From positions 1 through 62,330 of the forward strand of contig JAJIYL010000062.1 of NCBI GenBank assembly GCA_020881195.1: a stretch of DNA of 62,330 nucleotides, given 5' to 3'. Both the position numbers and the translations under genes were made by a program. Source of the DNA: Rickettsia endosymbiont of Pseudomimeciton antennatum. GTDB taxonomy: Bacteria > Pseudomonadota > Alphaproteobacteria > Rickettsiales > Rickettsiaceae. Under the pieces are notes generated by a model. It saw only the letters and a list, made by a program, of their open reading frames with translations, did not search any database and was not told the origin of the DNA. Below, in pieces: positions 51,869 through 60,620 of this stretch (its first letter is position 1; each line of letters opens with the position of its first letter).

Positions 51869-53065
51869 ATGAAAGAACCATTATCGATATATATACACTG
51901 GGCATTTTGTTTATCAAAATGCCCGTATTGTGATTTTAATTCTCATGTTTCAGATAAAGTAGACCATGATGATTGGCTGAAATGTTACGAGACAGAGCTT
52001 GATCATTTTAAGGATATTATAGGTCATAAATATATAAAATCTATTTTTTTTGGTGGTGGGACTCCATCTTTAATGAAGCCATTTGTTGTTGAAGGAATAA
52101 TTAGAAAAATAGCAAATCTAGCAACGATAGATGAGCAAACAGAAATTACTTTAGAAACAAATCCCACTTCATTTGAGACTGAAAAATTTAAGGACTTTAG
52201 ATTAGCTGGAATAAATCGTGTATCAATTGGCGTCCAGTCTCTAGTAGAAAATGACCTAAAAAGTTTAGGACGACAACATGATGTGGGGCAGGCAATCAAA
52301 ACTATTGAAACAGCTCGTCGTATTTTCCCTAGAATATCTTTTGACCTAATTTATGCAAGAAGTAACCAAACTCTAGAAAGCTGGCAAAAGGAACTGACCA
52401 ATGCCATGGAGCTTGCCTCAGGTCATATCTCATTATATCAGTTAGTAATCGAAAAAGGTACGTTATTCTATAAATTGTTTAACGATGGAAATCTGACTAT
52501 ACCAAGCTCAGATCAAGCAGCTGATCAGTATGAATGGACTAACTTGTACTTAAAGTCTCAAGGATATCTTAGGTATGAAATATCAAATTATGCTATATTA
52601 GGTCATGAATGTAAGCATAATTTGACATATTGGCAATATAATAATTATTTAGGTATAGGTCCAGGTGCCCACAGCAGAGTTAATATGTATGATAGTGATT
52701 TTACCTCTAATCTCTATAGTATCATGATGTGGCATAAACCAGAAAAATGGTTACAAACTGTTAATAGTTTGGGATGTGGTATTCAGCATATTAATAAACT
52801 TGCTATGCAAGAAATAATTGAAGAAATGTTGATGATGGGACTACGTCTTGAAAAGGGTATAAATATTGACATTATACAAAAAAGAACTGGTAAACAATTA
52901 TTTGAGATTTTGGATATACAAAAGGCAACATACTATAAAAAGCTAGGTCTAGTTCAGTGGGATGAGGAGTTAGGTGATAAAGGTCATATTAATCTTACAA
53001 GTAAAGGTCTAATGTTACACAGTTATATAGTACCAAGGTTGTTTAATACTACAGTTGTAAATTAA
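51869..53065 (+). CDS. hemW: HemW, radical SAM heme chaperone (HemN-like)
   Basis: From ATG 51869, 398 residues (an upstream in-frame ATG at 51845 lies in repeat DNA). Motif CLSKCPYCDFNSHV gives the radical SAM CxxxCxxC with the following Asp-Phe-Asn typical of HemW; FFGGGTPSLM, NRVSIGVQSL, ISLYQLVIEKGT and GIGPGAHSRV follow. HemW-type proteins bind heme and lack the N-terminal extension of HemN. The C-terminal Thr-Thr-Val-Val-Asn and the stop are encoded by the arm of palindrome D, so the original end has been replaced. Confidence 0.92.
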   Translation: MKEPLSIYIHWAFCLSKCPYCDFNSHVSDKVDHDDWLKCYETELDHFKDIIGHKYIKSIFFGGGTPSLMKPFVVEGIIRKIANLATIDEQTEITLETNPTSFETEKFKDFRLAGINRVSIGVQSLVENDLKSLGRQHDVGQAIKTIETARRIFPRISFDLIYARSNQTLESWQKELTNAMELASGHISLYQLVIEKGTLFYKLFNDGNLTIPSSDQAADQYEWTNLYLKSQGYLRYEISNYAILGHECKHNLTYWQYNNYLGIGPGAHSRVNMYDSDFTSNLYSIMMWHKPEKWLQTVNSLGCGIQHINKLAMQEIIEEMLMMGLRLEKGINIDIIQKRTGKQLFEILDIQKATYYKKLGLVQWDEELGDKGHINLTSKGLMLHSYIVPRLFNTTVVN

Positions 53066-53194
53066 TTTCTTCTGGTAATTTGGACAATGATCCGGTACTC
53101 AAATCCTCACGTACATCTGAGTACGCTGCGGTTTTGTACTCCGTGTTTCCTTCAAATTCCTCAGCATAAATTAATTTACAACTGTAGTATTAAA
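53042..53194. repeat. Palindromic element D with locus-specific arms, overlapping hemW
   Basis: 153 bp. Left arm TTTAATACTACAGTTGTAAA (from 53042) pairs with the complement ending at 53194, about 28 bp, and inner segments CTTCTGGTAATTTG/CAAATTCCTCAG partly pair. Core in reverse orientation: GTACTCAAATCCTCACGTAC, GAGTACGCTGCGG. The hemW stop codon (53063-53065) lies in the left arm. Confidence 0.8.
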
Positions 53195-53208
53195 TAGGCT
53201 TATATTCT

Positions 53209-53340
53209 GTGAGCGTTCACGGAAAAAAAGTTACAATACAAGATGTCTATTAGCGAGAAGGTAAGCCAAGAAGCAATCCATTCCTGGTCATTTTTTGGAT
53301 TGCCGCGTCGCCGCAAAGTGCCTCCTCGCAATGACACCTG
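53209..53340. repeat. GTGAGCGTTCACGG-type repeat with dispersed palindrome
   Basis: Starts GTGAGCGTTCACGGAAAAAA and AGTTACAATACAAG, the same arm as at 4028 and 4472, then TGTCTATTAGCGAGAAGG ... AAGAAGCAATCC and its partner to CTCCTCGCAATGAC. The matching right outer arm is missing, so this is a one-sided copy. It separates convergent hemW and ccmF. Confidence 0.65.
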
Positions 53341-53366
53341 GAATATCTAAAACTTATTCGGGTTAG

Positions 53367-55235
53367 CTATATTTCTAAACTTTTGACGGAGCGACTAAAT
53401 AATCCTATTAACAATCCTCCGACTATAAGCATAATAGATAACCAAATAAGACTCATCATTGGTTTGTAATATATTTTTGCATGAATTACATCATCATCAA
53501 TTTTATTTAACACAGCGTAAAGATCATAAATTAAATAAGAATATATATTACTTTCTTGGGATAGTTGTTTTTCTATTATATAAAATCTATTTTCAGGCTT
53601 TAATATAGTGATATTATTTTGTTGATCCTGAATCCAAAATTCGGCAATTTGCCGATAATAATTTTGCGATGATGATACTCTAATATCTCTTAAGGTAACT
53701 TCAAATCCACCTGCTGTTACCTTGTCTCCAACTTTTCCTATAAAATCTACTTCGCTTTGTAATAATGAATTAAGGGTAATAGTTAAAACAAGTAAGCCAA
53801 AGCCTAAATGTCCTAAGATCATAGCAATATTGGCTTTTAGCTTCTCTCTAAAGAAATTGCTTTTTGCTAATACATAATAACAATTTTGTATTATTAGAAA
53901 AAGAGAAAATGTCACAGCACATGTTGAAATAAAACCATACTGAATTTGGTATGAGCTAATAAAAGTTATTGCAAAAGAACAAGCTAGGATAACTATCTGT
54001 TGTCTTCTTATGTGATTTGTCTGAGCAATACCAGCTAGTAAAATTGTTGGAATAATAAAGATTATGAAATTTTTGACAAAAAATCTTTCACTAATGGTAA
54101 TAGATTCTTGATATAATAAAGAATAAACTACCGGGTAAGTGGTGGCATATAGTAATACTACTAAAGCTGTTAAGAAAAATGTACTTCCCAGAATAATAAG
54201 TTTATGCTTAAATTTGTACTTGTCTAATCCTGTTGAATTAGGTTGAGTGATATTTTGCCCTTTTACTATTAGTAAAACTAAGCTTGATATAGCAAGGGTA
54301 GTAAATATTGCCAGCATATAGATTGCACGCTCAGGTGATGAGGCAAAAGAGTGAATTGAGGTAAGTACACTTGACCGTACCAAGAACGTACTAAATACTA
54401 CCAGTAAAAAAGTGATAATTGATAAGGTTATGATCCAATTTTTCATTTGTCCAGATTTTATCGTTACCAAGATTGAGTGATGTAGAACAATAGCCGACAG
54501 CCATGGTAGTAGGGAAATATTTTCTACTGGATCAAAAAACCAAAAACCCCCCCAACCTAGTTCTCTATAAGCCCACCATGAGCCTAGGGCTATTCCTAAG
54601 GTTAAAAAAATTATTCCTAAGTTGGTAAATATTTTAATAGCTCTAAGATTAGTCAAGTCTAAGTTAGAAGTGAGCAACATCACGCAAGCAGATGTAAAAG
54701 GTACGACATAACAGACATAACCTAAATATAATATAGGTGGATGTATTATTAGGGCGATATCTTGAAGCATGGGGTTTAAACCGAGACCCTGAGTGGGGAG
54801 GAATGATAGGCTGTCAAATGGGTTGGAGGTGAAATAAATGAAGCTACTGAATAATATTTGTATTAGTGCTAGTACAATTATGTGATATACTCGAGCTGGA
54901 CGGCTATTAAATAGAGCAATATAAATAACGCCTATAGTTTGTAATAAACATAGCCATAATAGGATAGACCCTTCATGACTTGCCCAGCTAGCAGCAATTT
55001 TAAATCCTAGAGGCTTTAATGTACTCGAATTAAAAAAAACATTCTGTATAGAAAAATCCGATATAATAAATCCACATACTAATAGCAAAAAAGACAGTAA
55101 TGTTGACAGCCAGCTACAGTAAAAAAATAAAGTACCAGCATGATATGAAGCAGTAATAACTGCTAGTATACTGAACAGCATTGCCAATATTTGTAGATAA
55201 TTGCCAAGACTACTAATCACTTTCAAGTTCTTCAT
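53367..55235 (-). CDS. ccmF: Cytochrome c maturation heme lyase CcmF
   Basis: Inner-membrane heme lyase subunit for c-type cytochromes. 622 residues, about 14 hydrophobic helices. The WWD domain is in WGGFWFFDPVENISLLPWL (about residues 230-248); conserved His are in HEGSILLWL, HPPILYLGYV and SIHSFAS. The start ATG 55235 overlaps the upstream gene by 23 bases. The stop TAG is in the TATAGCTAACC motif, read ATA TAG, so the final Ile is repeat-encoded. Length close to E. coli CcmF (647). Confidence 0.95.
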   Translation of the reverse strand: MKNLKVISSLGNYLQILAMLFSILAVITASYHAGTLFFYCSWLSTLLSFLLLVCGFIISDFSIQNVFFNSSTLKPLGFKIAASWASHEGSILLWLCLLQTIGVIYIALFNSRPARVYHIIVLALIQILFSSFIYFTSNPFDSLSFLPTQGLGLNPMLQDIALIIHPPILYLGYVCYVVPFTSACVMLLTSNLDLTNLRAIKIFTNLGIIFLTLGIALGSWWAYRELGWGGFWFFDPVENISLLPWLSAIVLHHSILVTIKSGQMKNWIITLSIITFLLVVFSTFLVRSSVLTSIHSFASSPERAIYMLAIFTTLAISSLVLLIVKGQNITQPNSTGLDKYKFKHKLIILGSTFFLTALVVLLYATTYPVVYSLLYQESITISERFFVKNFIIFIIPTILLAGIAQTNHIRRQQIVILACSFAITFISSYQIQYGFISTCAVTFSLFLIIQNCYYVLAKSNFFREKLKANIAMILGHLGFGLLVLTITLNSLLQSEVDFIGKVGDKVTAGGFEVTLRDIRVSSSQNYYRQIAEFWIQDQQNNITILKPENRFYIIEKQLSQESNIYSYLIYDLYAVLNKIDDDVIHAKIYYKPMMSLIWLSIMLIVGGLLIGLFSRSVKSLEI

Positions 55236-56484
55236 TTGGTAAAACAGTGACTTTTATGCTATCAAGTCTGTTGCCTACTTTTTTGTTAATAGTAATATTT
55301 AAATTAAATATCTTGACAGATTCTCCTTGATTGGGAATACGCTCAACTTCATGGATAATCAAGCCAGCTATGGTATTTGCGTTATAATCAGGTAGATTCC
55401 AATTTAGTTCTCTGTTTATATCTCTTATAGTTGCAGAGCCATCAATAATAAACTCCATTTCAGATTTCTTTACAATTGTGTTAATAGGATAATCATGCTC
55501 ATCGATAATAGGACCAACAATCTCTTCTAATATATCTTCTAAAGTAATAATACCTTGTAAATCGCCATATTCGTCAACAACACAAGCAAAATGGGTTTTT
55601 CTCTCTCTAAAAGCATGAAGTTGATGAGTGACCAAAGCATTATCAGGTATAAACCAAGGCTGACTTATCAGTTCTTCGATATTAATTTTTTTTACATCGT
55701 TATTTTTTTCATAAAGAGCTCGGAGTAGATCTCGTATGTGAAGTACACCAATTATGTTGTCCTGAGTATCTTTCCATAATGGTATTCTGGTATGAGGGCT
55801 GGATAATAATGCTTTCCTTACTATCTCCTCTTTAGGCAAATCTATATTAATGGCTATTACGTTACTTCTGTGTATCATAATTTCAGATACTGTCATTTTC
55901 CTAATATCTAATATACCCCCTAACATATCACGGTCAGATTTATAAACATTACCCTCTTGATGATAATGCTCAATAACTCCCCTAACTTCTTCTGTTCCTG
56001 AGATATTTTGTTGTAGATTAATACGAAAAATAAAACAAAATACCTTAACTATAACTTCAAAAACATAATTAATTGGTCTCAAAAAATTTAGAAGAAATAT
56101 AATAGCTGGAGAAGTGAATAATGCTAGTTGTTCTGCTTTTGCCACAGCAATAGCTTTCGGTATTATTTCACCAAAAACAATTATTAAGAAAGCCATAATT
56201 GCTGAGGCTGCAATAGTACCATTATCGCCTAGCCAGTCGATAAATATACTGGTAGCAATCGTAGTACAAACAGTATTAAATAAGGTATTACCAATTAGTA
56301 ATGTGCCAATTACCTTTTCTTTTTTCTTTAGAACCTGTAATACAATCGTGGCACGTTTAATGCCGTCTGCCTTAAATTTTTGTATTTTTCCAGGAGAAGA
56401 GGCGGTTATAGCCGTTTCAGTAGCTGAGAGTAGTGCGGAACATCCTATCATTAGAACAATAATGATTATCAAGAAAATAGTCAT
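55213..56484 (-). CDS. CorB/HlyC-type membrane protein with CBS domains
   Basis: 423 residues: DUF21 membrane region with four helices (GCSALLSATETAITASSPGK starts it; FGEIIPKAIAVAKAEQLAL is the conserved Pro-Lys block), a CBS pair (about 210-325: VSEIMIHRSNVIAINIDLP, HFACVVDEYGDLQGIITLED), and a CorC/HlyC C-terminal domain (IDGSATIRDINRELNWNLP). CNNM/CorB relatives bind or transport Mg2+; in Rickettsia related shorter proteins are labelled hemolysin TlyC, but this one has the full membrane domain. Upstream of ccmF with overlap. Confidence 0.88.
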   Translation of the reverse strand: MTIFLIIIIVLMIGCSALLSATETAITASSPGKIQKFKADGIKRATIVLQVLKKKEKVIGTLLIGNTLFNTVCTTIATSIFIDWLGDNGTIAASAIMAFLIIVFGEIIPKAIAVAKAEQLALFTSPAIIFLLNFLRPINYVFEVIVKVFCFIFRINLQQNISGTEEVRGVIEHYHQEGNVYKSDRDMLGGILDIRKMTVSEIMIHRSNVIAINIDLPKEEIVRKALLSSPHTRIPLWKDTQDNIIGVLHIRDLLRALYEKNNDVKKINIEELISQPWFIPDNALVTHQLHAFRERKTHFACVVDEYGDLQGIITLEDILEEIVGPIIDEHDYPINTIVKKSEMEFIIDGSATIRDINRELNWNLPDYNANTIAGLIIHEVERIPNQGESVKIFNLNITINKKVGNRLDSIKVTVLPNEELESD

Positions 56485-56555
56485 TGATCCTTGTATAAAT
56501 TATTTAGTATAAAGCTGATTATATTGCTAACTGGATAATTCCCCTAATACTTTTT

Positions 56556-56809
56556 TGGAACAATTTACAACCCAATAGCTTCCCTTTGTTCTCTAGGAGG
56601 CTGCCTGCAATAACTAAAGTAATTCTATATTTGGCTCTTTTTGACTGCGAATAAACATGATTTTTTTGAAATAGGTACATATTCCTGCAAAAATCATATT
56701 TATTCTCGCCGAAAAATAGCTCAAAATATAATTAATTAGTTATCGCAGGCAGCCTCCTAGTTACACTAGTCTTGCTAATCATGGTATTTTCTTGAATTAA
56801 CGTACTCAT
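56556..56809 (-). pseudogene. Third proP copy, N-terminal remnant split by a palindrome
   Basis: On the minus strand ATG 56809 begins MSTLIQENTMISKTSVT, parallel to MSELVQENTRI of the neighbouring copy. The frame runs into the 168-bp palindrome (56593-56760). Beyond it the homology resumes as AGAACAAAGGGAAGC, giving Arg-Glu-Gln-Arg-Glu-Ala-Ile-Gly-Leu, equivalent to LTREQKEALGL, and then fades after a TAA. Only the first 30 or so codons survive; the rest has been lost up to the CorB-type gene. Confidence 0.75.
56593..56760. mobile_element. 168-bp MITE-like near-perfect palindrome
   Basis: Ends CTAGGAGGCTGCCTGC and GCAGGCAGCCTCCTAG; arms about 75 bp pair almost throughout (AACTAA.., ATATTTGGCTC, GCGAATAAACATGATTTT with their complements) around a small centre near 56675. 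Removing it with one CTAG leaves GTAACTAGAGAACAAAGG, the expected Val-Thr-Arg-Glu-Gln-Arg of a ProP protein, so a TA (or CTAG) duplication is present. No coding region inside; a non-autonomous element moved by a transposase in trans is likely. Confidence 0.78.
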
Positions 56810-56830
56810 AATTGACCCATATTTTTTTTG

Positions 56831-58189
56831 TTAACTAACCAACTTTCTATGGCTATGAGGTAAATTGCCAGCCTCTTTTGTCAATTTTTCAAAATGAAAT
56901 AGCCCATAAGCAAAACCGATAATTGTTGGAATCATAATAAACAATAATCCCCAATTGCCAAAATGATTAGTAACATAGGTAAAAGCAAAAGTAGTGATTA
57001 CATACGTAAAAGCCCGAGATACAGCCCGCACTATGCCGACATAGGTAAAACGTTTAAATACCGGAAATCTTTTATAAAAAATGGGACCGGCTGTAACTAA
57101 GCATTCCTCAAATAAAATTATAACAAATTGAATCAAAAATAACTGATAAGGAGCATTAATATTATTCAATAAATACGGACAAAATATGATAAAAATAGAA
57201 CATATGATCAGTGTAACTTTTACAATTAATAATGGATATATCTTGTAACTTAAATAAGCTGCTATTAGCACAATTAATAATTTTATTATTTGTATAATAA
57301 AATTATGATGAATAACCTCAGCTGTTGTATAATCAAAATTAGCCTTAAGAATAGTGCCACAATGTACATAGGTAAAATAAAAACATACTGGTTCAGCACA
57401 TTGTAATAAAAGGAGTGCTATTACTGTTTTCTTATTAACTTTTTCTTGCCACATGGGGTGGTTTATTAAGTTGGCTGTATCGGTATTAGTGTTTTCAAAA
57501 ACTTTTTTAACTCGACGTTTGGCATCAGCAAATTCTGGTGTTTCTCTCAACCTTGTCCTTGCCACAGACCCAATCAATGCTACTACCGCACCAAGCCAAA
57601 ATGCTAGACGCCAGTTAAAACCATGCGAAGTAACAAGTGAGGCAACCCCTAATGCTCCTAATCCTCCTATAGAAGAACAAGCCCCTATAAATGCTACAGT
57701 TGCATATTGGGTTGGTGGTTTAGTGGTTTCAGTTAAATAAAGCTCTGCTCCTACTCTTTCACCCATAGAAGACATACCTTGAACAATACGGCAAATTGTT
57801 ACTATCCAGGTAGCTGTAACCCCTATCTGGGCATAAGTAGGTAGATTAGCCATGACAAGACATGATGTAGCCATCATAAAAGTTGTGATGATCACGGTTG
57901 ATTTACGCCCTATATTATCACCCAACCTACCAAATATTATTGCCCCAATAGGTCGGAAAATAAAGGTAGTACAAAAAGCAAATGCCATCATTAAAGAAGT
58001 TGTGTGAGGATCAGTTGGTTCAAAAAATAGCTCATTAAGAAACGCTGCCATATGGACATATAACATTAAGTCAAAATATTCTAGGAATGTTCCAATTGAT
58101 AGTAATCCTAAAGCCTCTTTTTGTTCTCTTGTTAGGTTAGTATGATGATTAGGAATAATTCTGGTATTTTCTTGAACAAGTTCACTCAT
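56831..58189 (-). CDS. ProP-like MFS transporter
   Basis: From ATG 58189 (MSELVQENTRIIPNHH), 452 residues, preceded by TTGAGGCAATT. An in-frame start at 58258 would only read through the tail remnant of another copy. LSIGTFLEYFDLMLYVHMAA, FRPIGAIIFGRLGDNIGRKS and GMSSMGERVGAELYLTET are MHS-family blocks. It is a close paralogue of the plus-strand gene at 58862 (for example TFMMATSCLVM versus TFMMACSCLVM). 12 hydrophobic helices. Substrate unknown; probably a small osmolyte or amino acid. Intact copy of a decaying array. Confidence 0.87.
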   Translation of the reverse strand: MSELVQENTRIIPNHHTNLTREQKEALGLLSIGTFLEYFDLMLYVHMAAFLNELFFEPTDPHTTSLMMAFAFCTTFIFRPIGAIIFGRLGDNIGRKSTVIITTFMMATSCLVMANLPTYAQIGVTATWIVTICRIVQGMSSMGERVGAELYLTETTKPPTQYATVAFIGACSSIGGLGALGVASLVTSHGFNWRLAFWLGAVVALIGSVARTRLRETPEFADAKRRVKKVFENTNTDTANLINHPMWQEKVNKKTVIALLLLQCAEPVCFYFTYVHCGTILKANFDYTTAEVIHHNFIIQIIKLLIVLIAAYLSYKIYPLLIVKVTLIICSIFIIFCPYLLNNINAPYQLFLIQFVIILFEECLVTAGPIFYKRFPVFKRFTYVGIVRAVSRAFTYVITTFAFTYVTNHFGNWGLLFIMIPTIIGFAYGLFHFEKLTKEAGNLPHSHRKLVS

Positions 58190-58217
58190 AATTGCCTCAA
58201 ATAATTGTTTTTTTTGG

Positions 58218-58271
58218 TTAACTAACCAACTTTCTATAACTATAAGGTAAATTGGCAACCTCTTTTGCCAG
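58218..58271 (-). pseudogene. C-terminal remnant of another proP copy
   Basis: Encodes LAKEVANLPYSYRKLVS plus stop on the minus strand, parallel to LTKEAGNLPHSHRKLVS at the end of the intact copy at 56831. Only 17 codons remain, immediately upstream of that copy, showing the array once had a further head-to-tail member. Confidence 0.75.
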
Positions 58272-58310
58272 TTGCGTATCGTCCCATCAACTGAACCCTC
58301 TGGGCAGCAA

Positions 58311-58484
58311 TTAAAGAATAGGTATCTTTTGCTGCAGGCTGGCTATGGAAGCATTAAGTCTTATCAATTCAGCTGAATTAGTGGAGCAAATCTGTGACTT
58401 GATCTTATTAATAGCATTATCAAGCTGAGCAAAGTCTGCACTACCTTTCTTCTTTCCTTCATCGTCATCCAAATCATCAGCCAT
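58311..58484 (-). CDS. Small acidic/coiled-coil protein, 57 residues
   Basis: ATG 58484, stop 58311. Starts MADDLDDDEGKKKGSADFAQ and continues LDNAINKIKSQIC and ELIRLNASIASLQQKIPIL. A charged N-terminus and a heptad-like C-terminal helix suggest a real small protein, perhaps a coiled coil, but a short ORF in AT-rich DNA can arise by chance. The ribosome site is weak (GAAAAGATAAA). Lies just upstream of the proP tail remnant. Not recognised. Confidence 0.5.
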   Translation of the reverse strand: MADDLDDDEGKKKGSADFAQLDNAINKIKSQICSTNSAELIRLNASIASLQQKIPIL

Positions 58485-58803
58485 TTTATCTTTTCACCAT
58501 GTTAATGTTTTGGTTGCAATAGTTACAACTTTAATTAAATATAACTTACATTAAAATAGTCAACTAATTTTTATATTAATATATTTGATTTTCTATCAAT
58601 ATAAAATGATTTAATAATTTACTATAGTTAATAATCCGTTATAGTTGGGGAATTTACTATTTAGAACATTTAGATTTATTTTGCACTAGTGATATTGTTA
58701 CAATCAAAAATTTATTATTTCACTTTTCCATATTATTTCTTCTTGCTATCACTAACCAAATAGTCAAATATATTAATATTAAATATTAACTAATGGTAAA
58801 GAA
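58485..58803. other. AT-rich divergent region between small ORF and proP
   Basis: No ORF and no dispersed repeat. Very AT-rich, with TAAATATAACTTACATTAAA-like tracts and two similar 9-12-base motifs (TTTACTATAG at about 58619 and TTTACTATTT at about 58651). It probably contains promoters for both directions; none can be chosen by eye. Confidence 0.4.
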
Positions 58804-60118
58804 ATGATAACGTATCAAGATCATAAGATTCTAACAAGAGGACAAAAACGAAGCGGTTGGGTTGCTATCAATCGGGACACTCTTAGAGTATTTTGACTTG
58901 ATGCTCTATGTTCATATGGCAGTATTTCTTAATGAGTTATTTTTTCCAAAAAGTGATCCACATACTGCTACTTTGCTGTCGGCTTTCGCCTTCTGTGCTA
59001 CTTTTGTTTTTCGACCAATTGGTGCTGTGCTATTTGGTTGGATAGGTGATAAAGTAGGTCGCAGAGCTACACTAATTGTCACAACGTTTATGATGGCGTG
59101 TTCTTGTTTGGTGATGTTTAGTTTGCCGACTTATGCACAAATTGGTATTACTGCTTCGGTATTAATCACCATTTGTCGGATAATGCAAGGTATGTCATCT
59201 TTAGGAGAAGTAGTAGGGGCTGAATTATATTTAACGGAAACAATTAAACCACCAATGCAATATCCTGTCGTTGCTATTACTTCGATATTTGCTGATCTAG
59301 GGGCAGTATTTGCTTTAGGTATCGCAACGCTGGTTACTTCACATGGCTTTAGTTGGCGATATGCTTTTTTATTTGGCACAGTGATTGCCCTGGTGGGAGC
59401 TGTGGCAAGAACACGACTGAGAGAAACTCCAGAGTTTGCTGATGCAACTAGAAGGCTGCTAAATAAACTTAAAACTTTCGGTTTAGAGAAAAAGGATATT
59501 ACTAATCAAGAAATGCTAAATGAAAAAGTTAATATAAAAACTATATTAGCTTATTTATCAATTGAATCCACTGGACCAATTTGGTTTTATTTGCTATATA
59601 TACATTGTAGTAGTATACTTACAAACACCTTCAATTATAGTGCTGAACAAATTATTGGACATAACTTGTTCGTTGCAATAGAAGAGTTATTTAGCGGCAT
59701 TCTATATGCTTATTTGAGTTATAAGATATGTCCACTAAAAATTTTAAAAATGAAATTAGTAATTTGTGCTAGTATTATTATATTTGTGCCATATATACTA
59801 ACTAGTATCCCATCGCCTTTTTATTTATTATTATTGCAGTTTTTTATATTACTATTTAAAACAGGAATATTTCCAGCTGCTCCAATAATTTATAAACAGT
59901 TTCCTGTATTTAAACGTTTTAGATGTGTTAGTATCTCATTTGCTGTGATACGGGCAACAATGTATGTTGTTGTCTCTTTTGGGCTAATCTATTTGATAGA
60001 TTCTTTTGGTAATTGGGGAATAGTAATATTATTCGTACCCTTCATTGTGTCATATGGATTTGCCTTGCGTCATTTTGAGACATTAGAGAAGTTACGGCGT
60101 GAAAGTGGTTTTTTATGA
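58804..60118 (+). pseudogene. ProP-like MFS transporter with N-terminal frameshift
   Basis: The expected start is ATG 58804 (MITYQDHKILTRGQK), parallel to LTREQKEALGLLSIGT. At about 58849 one extra base (C after an A run) shifts the frame: the true continuation Glu-Ala-Val-Gly-Leu-Leu-Ser-Ile-Gly-Thr is read one frame over, from 58850 to the stop at 60118. The downstream 418 codons are otherwise intact: LEYFDLMLYVHM, FRPIGAVLFGWIGDKVGRRA, GMSSLGEVVGAELYLTET. A protein could still start at TTG 58862, keeping all helices, so loss of function is not certain; slippage at the A run is another possibility. Confidence 0.7.
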
Positions 60119-60143
60119 TTGGAATAGGTTTGTAGTTTTATAA

Positions 60144-60620
60144 TCAACTATTTAAAACTGGCTTGAATACCATTAAGAAGAAAATAATAATTAGACTTAT
60201 GAAAGCTGACCAGCCAAGATAAAACCATAATTTAAATAATTTATAATACGAATCTGGTAGTTGCTGGTTATTTTTTAATGCATTAACCGCCATATCTCGT
60301 AATTTAATTTGAATCCAAACTACTGGTAACCAGCAAATTCCTGCAATAATATAACCTATATACGTTAAAACAAGCCAAAAATCTAAAAAATCATATCCTA
60401 AAATATTGATTAGTATTATGCCACTAATTGGTTGGATTATTATGCTTGGAGTAGTAAAAAGCAAATCAGCAATAACCGTACTACTAGCTGCAAAAGATTT
60501 TGCAGCTAAATCGCCAGTTTTATTTGCCCACCACATGAAAAAAGCAGTGCCAATGCCTGTACCAAACAAAATAGTAGAGCTAATGATATGAATGGTTTTG
60601 ATTATAAAATACCAGTCCAT
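60144..60620 (-). CDS. DUF2269-like integral membrane protein
   Basis: 158 residues, four transmembrane helices. IKTIHIISSTILFGTGIGTA, FFMWWANKTGDLAAKSF and PSIIIQPISGIILINILGYD match the DUF2269 pattern (His and Gly-rich first helix). The ATG shares a base with the end of the upstream SDR gene. Function unknown; the pairing with an SDR-DoxX gene suggests a small redox or membrane unit. Confidence 0.77.
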   Translation of the reverse strand: MDWYFIIKTIHIISSTILFGTGIGTAFFMWWANKTGDLAAKSFAASSTVIADLLFTTPSIIIQPISGIILINILGYDFLDFWLVLTYIGYIIAGICWLPVVWIQIKLRDMAVNALKNNQQLPDSYYKLFKLWFYLGWSAFISLIIIFFLMVFKPVLNS

